The notes: generated by a model from the sequence alone, not told the origin. 64,000 bases of DNA from Conchocele bisecta (GCA_029237695.1 CM055266.1:119139581-119203580), one strand, 5' to 3'. Positions 21,267 to 33,889 are shown, counted from the first letter of the stretch. Translations and numbers: made by a program.

Positions 21267-22969
21267 TATATATGTTAGCCATCAGAACAAAAAGGGCATA
21301 ATAAGTTTGTGGCAAGTGTAGCTGCAGATCAGCCTGTGCAATAGCACAATTTGACCAAGGCCTACATAACCTGAATTTCTGGTTAGGCCTACACTGCTAG
21401 CTATCAAGCTAGACTGGTAGAAAGTCACTCAACCCGTTTTTGTTATGGCAGATCCAATAGGATTCAAAACCTACATTGAAATTAATCAAGTTTCCTATAT
21501 TGACAGTATCAATAGACAAAAACAAAACAATTTAATCACTTTCACAAATACTTGACCAATACCATGTGAGGAAGAAAATTAATATTACAAAAATGTTACA
21601 ACATTCTAATACTGAGAAAACTGATTTTTTCTACAACAACACCATTCAAATTCAAATTCCCGTTTAGGTAATTCCTGCCAATGGCATATTTCACATGTGC
21701 AACTCACCATGGTAAGAAGAGCTTTTCTGGCCGTCACGACCTGTGTAGCTGTGTTTGTTTGTTTATTGGTTTTAACAGCTAAGGTAATTTAAGGTAATAG
21801 GTCATAGATAGATACACTTGACTTCAATAATAATTGCTTCATAAGAGTGATGGGATATATGAATATAACATATGTGAATATTGTCTTGTTACTGTATACT
21901 ATATGGAGCATCGAGTTGCCATCTCCGCCATCTTTGTATGTACAAGCCATCGTACAGTTTCACCACTTTGTGCATTTGACACATACAGCAAATAATATGA
22001 CAGTAAACCAAATAAAATTTGGTGCAATACATAGTAGACAGATATGACAACGGGAAGCTATAAATAGCATGCCAGCAAACAGAAGACACGATATCTGAGC
22101 ATTTCTCCCAACAATCTCAAAATAAAGTTTGATGTGTAAACTTTTCAATCTGATGCACAACTTACGTTAGTGTACACGTTACCCATAGGTAAAGTCATAT
22201 TTACTCGCATAGTACATGTAGGTGAGTAGACACCAGGGACAAAACACTCAGGTAACTGCTTACATGTCACTGGATTTGATAGCTAATAACAAAAAACAGT
22301 AGTGGGTATATATGGTTATGTGTTGTGTGGTTTGCCAGGTAAAAGTGATACACTGTGCGACTTTCTGTGTATGAAGCTATTTATAATGGTGGTTCATGTT
22401 ATTAACACAGGCACAAACATGTCCAGAAAACTGACATATTTTACAGTTTGGCGTAATATAATTGATAGGAGTCAGTTCTCCTGGCTTTTCTACATGTGAT
22501 TAGCTACATTATATCATAAGTTCTACTTCACATTTTGAGTTCTTTGTCAAACGGCAGAACAGGTGAAACTGGCTGAATGATGGTTGGAACATACAAAGAT
22601 GGCCAACATCACATTAACGAAGCAATTATCTTTGAATCAAATGATGATCAGGTATAGAATGGGTCCTTAAGCCTGCTGTGTAGCTGTGTATGCATGCATT
22701 GTAAGTCTAATCAGGAACTAAACTAAATATCAAAATATCCTACATCCTGTCACAAACAGTTTCAAACCATATCTCAGATTACAGGTGAGTGCTATTTTAT
22801 CGTGAGCTACAGTGGGAACAGCTATCACTAAGTCCCTTTTTGCCATGGTGAGTGCCGAAATTTGGGATTTGGGATGTCTAGCGGTCTAGTTACTTGATTA
22901 CATATATAGAGAAATACACAGCAGCTCACAAGCTTGGAATAGACATATCCAACTTGTGACCAACATACC

Positions 22970-22970
<1 letters not shown>
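21267..22970. other. Intronic stretch with old repeats
   Basis: Contains a fold-back-like piece at 21270-21440 (TAGCTGCAGATCAGCCTGTG) and a 21885-22060 segment similar to text inside the Harbinger element near 4870-4990 (GTATACTATATGGAGCATCG). No exon found. Confidence 0.45.

Positions 22971-23046
<76 letters not shown>
22971..23046. repeat. (CAAT)n microsatellite
   Basis: An uninterrupted run of about 19 CAAT tetranucleotides. Confidence 0.98.
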
Positions 23047-23109
23047 GTGGTCTGTGAGTCAGGGTCTACACACGACACCGTTCTTACAATAACCTATTAT
23101 ATTTGAAAT

Positions 23110-23430
23110 ACTTGTAAACCTTTACTGGTTATTTCTCAATGAAAGTATATTTTGTGATCACTCATTTGAACTGTTACGACATAAACGTCAAAGCACATAA
23201 AAAGAAAATATTAATGATTTTCCACAAAAACAATGGTGTAATCTCATTATGAAATGAGTTAACTCGTTAACTCATTTCATGCTGAGGATATGCCATTTTG
23301 ATTGGAGAAAATCATAAACATTTTCTTTAAATGTGCTTAGAAGTATATGTTGTGACCACCATTTTAACCGTCTCATCGAGACTGTTCAAATGATTGGTCA
23401 CAACATATACCTTCATTGATAAATAACACA
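23110..23430. mobile_element. Two family D MITE copies, tail to tail
   Basis: The left half has TTATTTCTCAATGAAAGTAT and GTGATCACTCATTTGAACTG; the right half has the inverse, GAGACTGTTCAAATG and GGTCACAACATATACCTTCA. They meet at a GAGTTAACTCGTTAACTC centre. Confidence 0.7.
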
Positions 23431-23454
23431 AAATAAAAATATTTTAAACTAGAA

Positions 23455-23780
23455 ATGTGGCCTGTCTGCCCATGAATGCCCCCGCTGGCAGCCAAAGAAA
23501 ACGAGACACATTTCAAAACAAGGAAACCATTTACCCAAGCGTTAAGGTTTCGAACGCACCAAGTCTGTGACATTGACCCTGCGCTTAGCGGGGGTGGGTC
23601 GAATGTGGATTTGTCACAGGGTGGTAGAGGACCATTGGAATGTGAAGCAGATCTGAGCAAGGAAACAGAAATTATAAGCCATTTACCCGAGCGTTAAGGT
23701 TTCGGGACAGACGGACGTACGGACACTATAATTACGGTAACACAATATGCCCCCGTCACCATTCAGTGGCGGGGGCATAA
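23455..23780. mobile_element. GCCCCCGC...GCGGGGGCATAA element (short copy)
   Basis: Begins near ATGCCCCCGCTGGCAGCCAA and ends CAGTGGCGGGGGCATAAA. It contains one unit of CGAGCGTTAAGGTTTCG with GGGTGGTAGAGGACCATTGG, related to the roughly 168-bp array at 44600-45670, followed by a GGAC tract. Confidence 0.68.
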
Positions 23781-23830
23781 AAATTCATACCTGTAAAGGT
23801 GTATTCCTCATGTAATGGGTTAATAAATCC

Positions 23831-24036
23831 TTAACCCTTTCACCCCTATATATCCGACCAGAGATGATCTGACATTGATGATTCCATGCTCATTTCTGGG
23901 CTATTTTTAAAATCTGAAAAAATACTGAAACACAGTAGATCCAGATAAGCTGGCTTGTTACGAGCCAGCTCATCTGGATCTACGGTGTTTTCAAATGTTT
24001 TCTTTATGGTCTCTAGTCTAGGGTTGAAATGGTTAA
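23831..24036. mobile_element. TTAA-flanked MITE, family C
   Basis: Starts TTAACCCTTTCACCCCTA and ends GGGTTGAAATGGTTAA, with the central hairpin AGATCCAGATAAGCTGGCTT / GAGCCAGCTCATCTGGATCT. Confidence 0.85.
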
Positions 24037-24271
24037 TGACGACAATGAACACATTAGACAAAAGAAAACATTAGATCCCGACTCGACCGTTTTGAATAAT
24101 CCGAGGAACAGTATCTGAACTTATGAGATCATGCTTTAGGCAAAAGTCAGTGTGACAGCTGCACCCCACCCACTCATTCACCAGCAAAGGAGACTATATG
24201 GGGCACCAAAAGGGGATACCATGGGATTATTACATGTCAGGATGCTTTGTAGGGTGGGAACTACCCACAGT

Positions 24272-24434
24272 TTAACCTTTCAACCCCTAGATATGTGAAA
24301 TTGACTAGATATGTGATCCTGACAAATACTGTAGATCCAGATGAGGCGGCTCGTAACGAGCCGACTCATCTGGATCTACAGTATTTGTAAATGTTGGCTT
24401 TTTATTTGATTGTCTGTAGGGTTGAAAGGGCTAA
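24272..24434. mobile_element. TTAA-flanked MITE, family C
   Basis: Starts TTAACCTTTCAACCCCTAG and ends GTAGGGTTGAAAGGGCTAA, with the perfect hairpin TACTGTAGATCCAGATGAGG... and its inverse. The right TTAA is mutated to CTAA. Confidence 0.85.
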
Positions 24435-24616
24435 CTGGTTTTTCATTGCACATACCCGATGTATTTTACATGAGGCATAGCCAGCCAGATTGTTCCTACA
24501 ATGAGGGGCTCCACTGCGTTTAAACTGGAGCAAAATGAAACGCCCCATTGTTTCACATGGCAGTCACAACTGACAGGGTATCTGATTTTAGTTTTTGGCA
24601 AGATATACATGTATTT

Positions 24617-24835
24617 AGCTAATTTAATTTAATGGTGTATAACGGCCTGTCAACAGCTAAGGTCGTTTTATGCCGGGTTAATAGGGTCGAATCCAATATT
24701 CACCTGTATGGATTGGGGGGAAATCCCAAAATCAGAACTGAATATTGACATATAAATATATATTCGGCCCTGAAATTATAATTTCCTGATCTAGTGCCAG
24801 GTCCTCACCACACAAGAATCACTTATATATTTAGC
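24617..24835. mobile_element. SINE-like or short dispersed element (GGTCGAATCC / CACACAAGAATCACTT)
   Basis: AACGGCCTGTCAACAGCTAA then a TGGGGGGAAATCCCAAAATC stretch and CACACAAGAATCACTT. Similar text occurs at 27117-27550 and twice at 55141-55788. No tRNA-type promoter was verified. Confidence 0.5.
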
Positions 24836-25079
24836 TAGCCTAAAATAAATATTTCATATTTCAATGACTGTAAGTATGGCGGAAATAGAATTGCAACAGT
24901 GAAACAAAATAAGCAAGACACTGGCTTAAACTGCGCTTGGAATGGCAGATGTAGCAAGGCGCGAAGAAAACCACAATGCATCGTAATCACACGATATATA
25001 CCAGGACACATTTTCATTTTAACCCCATAATAAATACAATAGATACAAATAAATACAACCGTAGATTCCGGTGAGCTCG

Positions 25080-25299
25080 TTAACCCTTACCCCGCTATCA
25101 TAACTTTTTGTCGTCCGCTGTTTATTTTTTATTTTTCCATTTTTATCATCAAAAACATGCTTTGACAACACTTCAGAATCCATTGGAAATGATTCTGAAG
25201 TGCTGTCAAACCATGTTTCTGTTGAGAAATAAGGCAATATTTACAAGCAACAGCAGACGACAATTGTTGTGTGTAGCGGTATACAGGTATAAGGGTTAA
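25080..25299. mobile_element. Family A fold-back MITE
   Basis: Starts TTAACCCTTACCCCGCTA and ends AGGTATAAGGGTTAA, with a small internal insertion in the right end. The central hairpin is ATCCATTGGAAATGATTC. Confidence 0.85.
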
Positions 25300-26394
25300 A
25301 AATTAGTCCAGAAATTAGCTGCCTCACCAGTATCTGCAGTTAATGACAAATTTTTCTTTTCAGATTATTGAACTATGCCCCATTTTAAGATTAGCGAAGG
25401 AAAAATACAGTACAGTTACCCCAAAACAAACTGTCCCATTACATAATATCACTACATGGTTATAACCCTTTGAAATAATATTCTGTTCAGAATAGCTTTA
25501 TTTCCAACAGCATATGTCTTAGCAGCATATGAGTCGTCACCATTGGCAATGGTTGTATGGCAATACCATTTTTCCTTGAAAATGTTGAAAAGAAGGGGAA
25601 ACAGCAAACAAGATTTTAATATGGGAGGGCTAACAATATAAGCTGATACAGGTACATTTTCCTAGAAAATGTATTCCAAGAGTGTGCATATACTTCACAT
25701 CAGCAAACGAAGCTTACAAAGTTTACTAACATGAAAATAAATGTACACAACTGGTATAATTTTCTTTATATTTTCTAAACACTTTACGTGTAATTTTATT
25801 TATACCATATTGTAAAACCAATATCTGTAAATGGTTATTTTCTTAGCCAATGGTCATGTTGCCAAGGTCAAATATCATCCAGAAGCATTCACGCTCACAT
25901 AATTAATGCGATGCTCCGACATCACTACATTAGATATGAAATAAGAAATGAACATTTTATACATAGAAAAATATTATTTTTTCTAATTTACATTTACCTG
26001 TAATATATGTCACATTTGATAAATTGTTTACAAACAGTTTTTATCGACTTTTGTGATTTGTACACGAGATAGTCAGTCACTTCTTTTTTTATCACACTGT
26101 GGAACTAAACGTTATTTATCCTGCAGTATAAACTGAATCATAGTTTTCACCTATATGGTATAAAGTAAAATATCTGATTTCATAGCGTGGCAAGGCAGGC
26201 AGCTGGCGGGTGTATAGACATGTAACACTGTGCCAGAAACATGAAGCGCCCATGCCTGGGTGGACATGGGAATGATGAAATATCTTACCGCAATACTGTA
26301 CAGCTACAAGGGCAACATCACAGTATAAACATAATGATATTCATCTATTACACACTATTTTTTTCACAGAACATAGAAAAGATTTTTCTGATTT
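25300..26394. other. AT-rich intronic sequence with nothing recognised
   Basis: No exon, RNA gene or clear repeat border on either strand. Confidence 0.45.
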
Positions 26395-26475
26395 TTTCTT
26401 GGATGTATATTATGTGATCACCATTTGAACCGTCTCGTTGAGACGGTTCAAATGAGTGGTCACATCATATACTTT
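26395..26475. mobile_element. Family D hairpin core
   Basis: GTATATTATGTGATCACCAT and TTGAACCGTCTCGTTGAG fold onto GACGGTTCAAATGAGTGGTC. The outer parts are not recognisable. Confidence 0.65.
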
Positions 26476-26942
26476 GGATGAGAGATGAGAAGAATTCATG
26501 GAAAACATTTCAAATTGTTTGTACCCTAGGTATGCCACATGTAATGGATGAATCTTATTATGAAGCTCAATATATGGCTTAATTAATCACAAATATAAAT
26601 GGTGTTAATTGCTGCATGTCTAGGAGTGGTCATAGCCCATATAAAGCAAGCATGAACATTAAATGGCAAGTAGTTATTCATGGAAAATATTATGGTTTCG
26701 CAAACATTAACATATGAAAAGTCATGTGGTTGTAGGGAAAGGTGGTCTTAGAACAGTAAGTGAAAATGGCTTGCTTTGTGGCCCGAATTATAAATTATGA
26801 AAGACTTTATGTACCGTAATAACCCTACATATTCGGACATTGTTTATTCTGGGAAACATACAAATATATAGTTTATGACAACAAAGAGTGTCCCAATATT
26901 TAGGGTTAGTATGATTGTACTACTTTATCTTGATAACAGTGT

Positions 26943-28004
26943 ACAGTCGAGCACAAGTATCTCGAAGTCGAAGGGAGCTCGTCCATATAGTCGAGATAGG
27001 ACTATGTTCAAGATAGCGATGAAGTGACATGGTCGAATATTTTCGCGACAAATATGAAATCATTTTACCCATTACACCACGATTAAACTCACAAATTCAC
27101 TAATGACCAAAGGTAGTTTGTTTGTTTGTTGGGGTTTAACAGCCTATCAACAGCTAAGGTCATGTAAGGCCGGGTCAATGGGTTTAGTACTAAATCCCAT
27201 ATATTACCTGTACAAGTACATGTACATGTTCAAGTACATGTACAAAAGGGGGAAAATCCCAAAATCAGAACTGAATATTTACAATAAAAGAACTATATAT
27301 TCAGCCCTGAAATCAGAATGATCCTGATCTGATGCCAGGTTCTCGCCACACCAGAATCACTTGGCCCCCTCCCAAAAGCAGTAGGATCAGTAATAATCTT
27401 ACTACTTTTATAATGGGCAATAACCCAATTAAACTCCCAGGTAACAAAAACAGCCAAGGATAAAAACGTACCTGAGGGCCAAACCAGGCAAATCGTGATT
27501 CCTATAACCCCACCATTAATTTACACCATCGCGTTCGCCCGACCATCCACCCAGATTATCAACATTACAAGGTGGCGTAACGACTCGCAGTGACTTGCGT
27601 AAATGACCAGCGTGACATGCTTAATGAATCGTGACAAACACTCAAATATATCCAGGTAGACTAATTAAGCAAACAACCTGAGGTAGGTGTGAATTTATTT
27701 TGTTTTGTTTGATAATATGTTTGGAAAATTAGTGTCAACCAAATCGATCTTGCAGCCAGGCACTTAAGCGATTTATCCAAGAGTTTATGTCATTGAGATA
27801 GCGAAGATATTTGTAACGTCTTTTTATACGGAGGGGACAGAATGAACAGTCGAGATAGAGAACATATACGAGATAGGGCATGGTCGAGATAGCCAAGGAA
27901 ATTTATATTAAACAAATAAGGATATAATTCGGGACTGTAGTAAATCATCGAGATAGGGGATATCATCGACATACTGATGTACGAGATACTGCTGCTCGAC
28001 TGTA
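26943..28004. mobile_element. Element with ACAGTCGAGCAC ends (copy 2), with nested insertion
   Basis: Ends ACAGTCGAGCACAAGTATCT and AGATACTGCTGCTCGACTGT flanked by T/A, likely a TA target. Alignment to 8663-9276 shows an extra block of about 430 bp between AATGACCAAAGGTAGT (to 27116) and ATCAACATTACAAGGTGGC (from about 27554): a later insertion starting TTGTTTGTTTGTTGGGGTTT. Confidence 0.78.
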
Positions 28005-28085
28005 TTTGGATACAATTTGTTTTGGAAAACACCTGTTTATAGGGGTTTTCCAAAACAAATGGTGTCCAAATATGTAAGGTCATTA
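28005..28085. mobile_element. Small hairpin element abutting the previous one
   Basis: ACAATTTGTTTTGGAAAACA and GGGTTTTCCAAAACAAATGG form the stem, with ATTTGGATAC / GTGTCCAAATATG outside. It shares its left boundary with the ACAGTCGAGC element's right end. Confidence 0.62.
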
Positions 28086-28701
28086 CAGTATATCATATTA
28101 AGTGAAGTTGTTTCTTTTTCTGGCATAGACAATAGGAAGTACACACACCAATTTAAAGCTGGGATGTTTAGCAGGGAAACATGCAAGCACAACCATGCAT
28201 GAGCATTTCACAGTTAGTCTAACGCATGATAGAACGTTAATACATGTAAAATATCCCCACAACATGCAGAACAAAATTTGGGAAAAAGTCTTTTAAGACG
28301 TTTGTTGTCAAGGCCACGTCCATTTGTCGGCCAATGTAGTATTACATGGACCACAGGAAATTATTAACAACCAGAGACGACAACAACGGGATGTCACAAA
28401 TAAAATCACAAGATGGAAATTGTGCAATGAAAACACAATAAAGTTAAAAATGATAAATACCCTCTTCAAACAGAAAAATAAAAATAAAGAATAATCAATA
28501 AACAATAATGTCTACAGTTTAAATATGAGTGTAATATATGCTTGTTCGTTTGTTAGAGATTGAAAGTGACAATTAATGTAACTTACATTTCTAAACTGGC
28601 AATACAAAGACTCTTGTGTAATGAGAAAGATTGGCTATACACACTTCCACCAAAAGTAGATCACGACTGGACTAATTTATGTTAATATTCAAACTATTCC
28701 C

Positions 28702-28830
28702 TTAACCTTTCAACACTACAGCCCTCTATCCTAATGTTTGCAAACAGTGGAGATACTCGTAATGAGCCATCTCAGCAGGATATACACTGTTTGTGGATGG
28801 CTTTTGAGTTTTTACATTCTAACTAGCGGA
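28702..28830. mobile_element. Family C MITE, right side lost
   Basis: Starts TTAACCTTTCAACACTACAG and carries CAGTGGAGATACTCGTAATG / GAGCCATCTCAGCAGGATAT. The closing end is absent. Confidence 0.65.
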
Positions 28831-29315
28831 ATAGTCTAAAATTAACATTGAATAGTTCATGTCAGTTACTTTCAAATGACAGTTCATCTGGATATAGTTG
28901 GACAATATTTAAAACACAATTCAGATTCACCGTTGATAAAGGAATGAGCCAAACCTAGCAAAAGGTTTCACACCTAGAACACCACCAAATGAGAATTTTA
29001 TGGTGCACATTTTATGAAAAGAGGCGCTCAGTGCTGGACGAACAAATCCATTAAAGACGGGATACAATTATAGTACATGTACATATATTATGAATTTTTT
29101 ATGAGAAAAAAAAAAGGAGATTTTTTTTTACAAAGCTTATCGTATTCTTAGACTGAAATGGGTTAAGCACATTTACTTATTTCTTCTCCAACACTTGAAT
29201 TTTGAAATACTATGCAACTGACCAATCCCAAAAACTTATAATGTATATGTATATGTAACTGGATTATAAAAATGAAATTGTGAGGAATGATCCAGTAGCA
29301 TCCCAGGATTAAATG
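28831..29315. other. Intronic sequence with nothing recognised
   Basis: AT-rich, with two homopolymer-like A/T runs near 29095-29130. No exon or RNA gene seen. Confidence 0.4.
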
Positions 29316-29567
29316 TGGATGTGACTTGAGAAATGGGGCTTATGGGATTTGTGACCAATGTAGCTCCTGATCAAATAGCACAATCCTGTAGCCTGGTAAC
29401 GATATATATTTCTGTATTTCTTATTAGCAGCATGACAGGTGTTTCATTAATGGAATGGAGAACAGTGCAGATCCTGATCAGTATGTGCGGATGCACAGGC
29501 TGATCTGGATCTACACTGATCGCAATTCCATAACCCCATTTCTCCAGTCACAGCCACAAATAACATA
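29316..29567. mobile_element. TGTGGCTGTGACTGGAGAAA-type MITE (copy 3)
   Basis: Left ATGTGACTTGAGAAATGGGG, right CCCATTTCTCCAGTCACAGC; the central TATGTGCGGATGCACAGG is shared with 13936-14169. Confidence 0.8.
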
Positions 29568-29862
29568 ATGTAAAAATTTGTGATTTATCCGACTTCAATA
29601 AATTTACGAATTCTTCTACGGATTAATGACCACATAGATTACACACAATATTTAAACTGTAAATGATACTCAAAGTCAAACTCAGGCATAACTCACGCTC
29701 GTCAAATTGACTCGCCGCTAGTGATGGTGAAATAGCATAAAACATGACAAAATGTTGGCAATTACGATGGATGTAGACCAATGGAGCCCCCACGGCTAAG
29801 CAATATGCACAAGAAGATGCCACGACTGGCATGTTGAGCCCACCAAGGTATTCATACATCCG

Positions 29863-30095
29863 GGGCCTGTTTCACTAAACGACTAAGAAGTTCGCAAGTG
29901 CAAAATTTGAATTTAGAATAACATTAACACCGATTGTTGATGTTGGTAATATTTTAGTGGATCTGTTCACATTTAATGACATGTACGCGAAAAATGGTAG
30001 CATTAGCTAGCCACGTTAATGTTAAAAGCGAATTACCGGTAATAAAAATCTTCGTACGAACATTTTTATCGTACAAAGTTTAGTGAAACGGGCCC
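29863..30095. mobile_element. Harbinger-type MITE (copy 2)
   Basis: Ends GGGCCTGTTTCACTAAAC and GTACAAAGTTTAGTGAAACG then GGCCC. Flanks are CCG (left) and CTG (right), compatible with a CTG duplication and one change. A family A element begins 15 bp further on. Confidence 0.78.
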
Positions 30096-30109
30096 CTGCA
30101 TCTACTACG

Positions 30110-30354
30110 TTAACCTTGAATTAATTTTTGTTGTCTGATGTTTATTTTTTTAATTTAATTTTTCTCAATAAATCATGTTTATCAGCACTTTAGAATCATT
30201 TACTTCACGATAAAGCATGATTTGACAGCACTTGAAAATCATTTCCAACGGAAATGATTTTGAAGTGCTGTCAAATCATGTTTTATTTTGAAAGGAGACA
30301 AAATATAAACGAACAGCAAACAACAATTTATGTTTCCCGCAGTCTAAGAGTTAA
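30110..30354. mobile_element. Family A MITE, diverged
   Basis: TTAACCTTGAATTAATTTTT at the left and CGCAGTCTAAGAGTTAA at the right, with the central CATTTCCAACGGAAATGA hairpin. Confidence 0.78.
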
Positions 30355-30462
30355 GCTCCCTTAAAGCAGGCTCAACCAAAAATAGAATCATAAAATAATA
30401 ATTAATATATTTATTATATCGGGTCTATAACAAAGTTTATCACATGAAAACCTTGATATGCT

Positions 30463-31165
30463 ATAGGAATGCATGGCCTTTTTGTGGAATTTATCGGGGT
30501 ATAAACTTGGACTTTTCCAAGTTTATATCCCCGATAAATTCAACAAAAAGGCCAATCATTCCTTATAATTCCAGCATTTGAAATAAATTCATTAAGAAAA
30601 TGTGTTTATTTTCCGTTTTCTTAAGAATTATTTTAACTGCGCTTCACGGTTATGGAAAGTAGTTCGGCGTGGGCGTTTACTGGGATATAAATTTTGGACA
30701 GAGACTTGCTACGGGTCAATCAAATGTTAGGGAATTGTGTAAATATTTTTGTGCTGGAATTATCCTCTGGCGAACTGTCCCGGACGAACAATCATTGTCG
30801 AACTGTCATTGTGATGAGTTCATGTTCATGGTGGTACATGTACAACTAGTGGTTAAATGTTAGGGAATTGTGTAAATATTTTTGTGCTGGAATTATCCTC
30901 TGGCGAACTGTCCCGGAAGAACAATCATTGTCGAACTGTCATTGTATGAGTTCATGTTCATGGTGGTACATGTACAACTAGTGGTTAAATGTTAGGGAAT
31001 TGTGTAAATATTTTTGTGCTGGAATTATCCTCTGGCGAACTGTCCCGGAAGAACAATCATTGTCGAACTGTCATTGGGATGAGTTCATGTTCATGGTGGT
31101 ACATGTACAACTAGTGGTTAAATGTTAGGGAATTGTGTAAATATTTTTGTGCTGCAATTATTGTG
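30463..31165. mobile_element. Fold-back element, family E (copy 2), with tail amplification
   Basis: The fold-back core is shortened (AACTTGGACTTTTCCAAGTT). The tail contains three tandem copies of about 133 bp that begin AAATGTTAGGGAATTGTGTA at 30722, 30855 and 30987, with the start of a fourth at 31120. One copy of the same unit occurs, inverted, at 39530-39660. Confidence 0.85.
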
Positions 31166-31236
31166 TCGTGAACATTATTACATAGCGTAACATGGCACAC
31201 AGAGAGCAAATCTGATTCGTTGACTGCATCACCATG

Positions 31237-31380
31237 ATAACCCTTACACCGCTATCTTAATTTTTTGTTGTCTGCCGTTTATTTTCTATTTTCCATTTTT
31301 ATCATCAAAACATGCTTTGACAGCACTTTAGAATAATTTACAACATGCTTTGACAGCACTTCAGAATCATTTCCACTGAG
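31237..31380. mobile_element. Family A MITE, left half only
   Basis: Starts ATAACCCTTACACCGCTATC and stops at the central hairpin, where CTGAGTGGGCATGTACCTTT from another element begins. Confidence 0.75.
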
Positions 31381-31528
31381 TGGGCATGTACCTTTAATTG
31401 CATTAATGGATTGGTACTTCTCTACTTTATTGCTCACGCATTCATGAACATGAAGATATCATGCATGAAATTCATATCTTGCATTGGAAATATCCATGAC
31501 CGTGAAGATAATCAATCAATAATTTTGT
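31375..31528. repeat. Segment duplicated at 54677-54833
   Basis: CTGAGTGGGCATGTACCTTT through GACCGTGAAGATAATCAATC matches 54677-54833 almost base for base. In both places a family A element follows at once, so block and element are duplicated together. Confidence 0.82.
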
Positions 31529-31858
31529 TTAACTCTTGGACTGCCATCTTTTTTTTTTTTGTCATCTGCTGTTTATTTTCTATTTTCCATTTTTTATCAT
31601 CAAAAACATGCTTTTACAGCACTTAAGAGTAATTTACAACACAATTTGACAGCACTTCAGAATCATTTCCAATGGAAATGATTCTGAAGTGCTGTCAAAT
31701 AGTGTTTCCATTGGAAATGATTCTGAAGTGCTGTCAAATTGTGTTTCCATTGGAAATGATTCTGAAGTGCTGTCAAACCATGTTTTTATTGAGAAATAAG
31801 GCAAGATATAAAACCAACAGCAGACGACAATTGTTGTGAGTAGTGGTCTAAGGGTTAA
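31529..31858. mobile_element. Family A MITE with triplicated stem unit
   Basis: TTAACTCTTGGACTGCCATC at the left, AGTGGTCTAAGGGTTAA at the right. The right arm contains three tandem copies of TCCATTGGAAATGATTCTGA followed by AGTGCTGTCAAA. Confidence 0.85.
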
Positions 31859-31936
31859 AATTATGCACTAATGTTATGCCAAATTATGAACAAAATAAAC
31901 ACGTTCCAAATGGCGTGACAAAGCATCGATGTTTTG

Positions 31937-32297
31937 ATAATTCCAGCACAAAAATATTTACACAATTCCCTAACATTTGATTGGCCCATAGCAAGTCTCC
32001 GTCCAAAATTTATATCCCAGTAAACTCCCATGCCGAACTACTTTCCGTAACCGTGAGGCGCAGTTAAAATAATTCTTAAGAAAACGGAAAATAAACACAT
32101 TTTCTTGATGAATTTATTTCAAATGCTGGAATTATAAGGAATGAATGGCCTTTTTGTGGAATTTATCGGGGATATAAACTTGGAAAAGTCGCGGGAATAC
32201 TGGACGAGGCCTTCCGGCCTTCGTCCAGTATTCCCGCGACTTTTCCAAGTTTATACCCCGATAAATTCCACAAAAAGGCCATTCATTCCTATAAAGT
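31937..32297. mobile_element. Fold-back element, family E (copy 3, inverse)
   Basis: Starts ATAATTCCAGCACAAAAATA, passes through the tail, then the long near-perfect inverted repeat around CGAGGCCTTCCGGCCTTCGT, ending GGCCATTCATTCCTATAA. Confidence 0.88.
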
Positions 32298-32925
32298 TGG
32301 CATCATGATGTTCTAAACATCATTAGAACATCAGGGACTCAATAAAATTACAGAAATTAGAATTGTTTAATGTGTTAACGTTTGGTAATAAGTGTCTACA
32401 AAAAAAGAGGAACCAGTAATATGACATATTTACAATCTTTTGGGCTATATTTAGTCGCCACCCTGTCACTCTGTCCATCTGTCCTCTGTCTGTTTGTATG
32501 AGATTTGCATAACAATATACAGCTACCTACTGTCTCTGTGACCGTTAGTCAGATTGGCTTGGAATTTCATATACTTATTTGTCATCATACACATTTTCAT
32601 TCTATAGCCCACCCATGTGGTCCCTGTGCTCAAGGTCAAATGAGGGGTACATCCATCAGTGTTACGGTTACTGGTTTCTTGTTATTGCTAGTTTTAAAGC
32701 TATTTTCTCACTTTAGATTTTGAACTAGATGCAAAAATAGTCAATGGCGTCTATTCGCTGAAACATATTGGAATCATGTGATAAACAGAACCTCATACTC
32801 GTTTCCATTTGATATGAGATGTATGAAACTGGCCAGCAATTTCAGGCACCAGACTCGTTTCATGTATCAAATATAAAATGGAAACCAGTTTGAGATCCCT
32901 ATACACGAGGCATACATGCGACAAA

Positions 32926-33145
32926 TTAACCCATTCCTTTCGAAGTACACCTTTACGGGTATGAACTATTTTATTTTTATTTTTGTTATTTCTCAATGAA
33001 AGTATATGTTGCGACCACTCATTTGAACCGTCTCGACGAGACGGTTCAAATGGTGGTCGCGACATATACTTCTTACCGCATAGAAGAATTGTTTTTAGGA
33101 CTTTCGGCAAACATAATGGCGTATCCTCAGCATGAAAAGGGTTAA
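32926..33145. mobile_element. TTAA-flanked MITE, family D (best copy)
   Basis: TTAACCCATTCCTTTCGAAG at the left and CAGCATGAAAAGGGTTAA at the right. The core is CATTTGAACCGTCTCGACGA and its perfect inverse. Both ends keep TTAA. Confidence 0.87.
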
Positions 33146-33482
33146 TAAATACCATATGACACATGAAATAAAAATTAATCTATGCAATGTTTCTAGATAC
33201 CAAATTAAATAGCTCTACATAAAAGACATTCCTGCCATGAAATACATGCCCTCATTTTAATTCAAATATACAACATAATTACACTTCACCTCAACTATCC
33301 TACTGTGATTACATATTTTGTATTTTTTACAGTATTGTTTCATGCCATCCAGAAATGGAAGAGTTTTGAGATAAACTTTACTCGGAGTCGACAAATATGT
33401 AACAGGGCTAGTTTGTAAATATGGATTCTTGGAGAGTTAGTTTGACAGCCAAAGAACATGACCAGGGTACAGTGTAGGTCAG

Positions 33483-33711
33483 GGTCCGTTTCACTAAACT
33501 TCGTATGACTAAAATGTTTGTAAGTGCAAATTTAGGATCGTCTGGAAATTTCAAGTGATGAATTTACATTTATTGAGGATAGGCTGCATACTCAATAAAT
33601 GTAAATCCAATAATTGTTTACAAAAAAACATTGTTAATGTGAAATTTACAGACTATCATAATTTTGCACTTACGAACATTTTAGTCGTACAAAGTTTAGT
33701 GAAACGGCCCC
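33483..33711. mobile_element. Harbinger-type MITE (copy 3)
   Basis: Ends GGTCCGTTTCACTAAACTTC and AAAGTTTAGTGAAACGGCCC then C. Flanked by CAG on both sides (33480-33482 and 33712-33714), a clean 3-bp duplication. Confidence 0.87.
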
Positions 33712-33889
33712 CAGGAGCTGACAGCATGATTAATAGAGAGGGAGATACGTAGAGTCTATAGAAACAATAAGACAATAATTATCACAGACTCGCATAGACA
33801 ACAGAATTCAATAGTAATAACAGGCAATGTGTTTACAGTCATGTATTCTGATCATGTTTTCACCATTTAAAGTGACACTCAATCAATCG

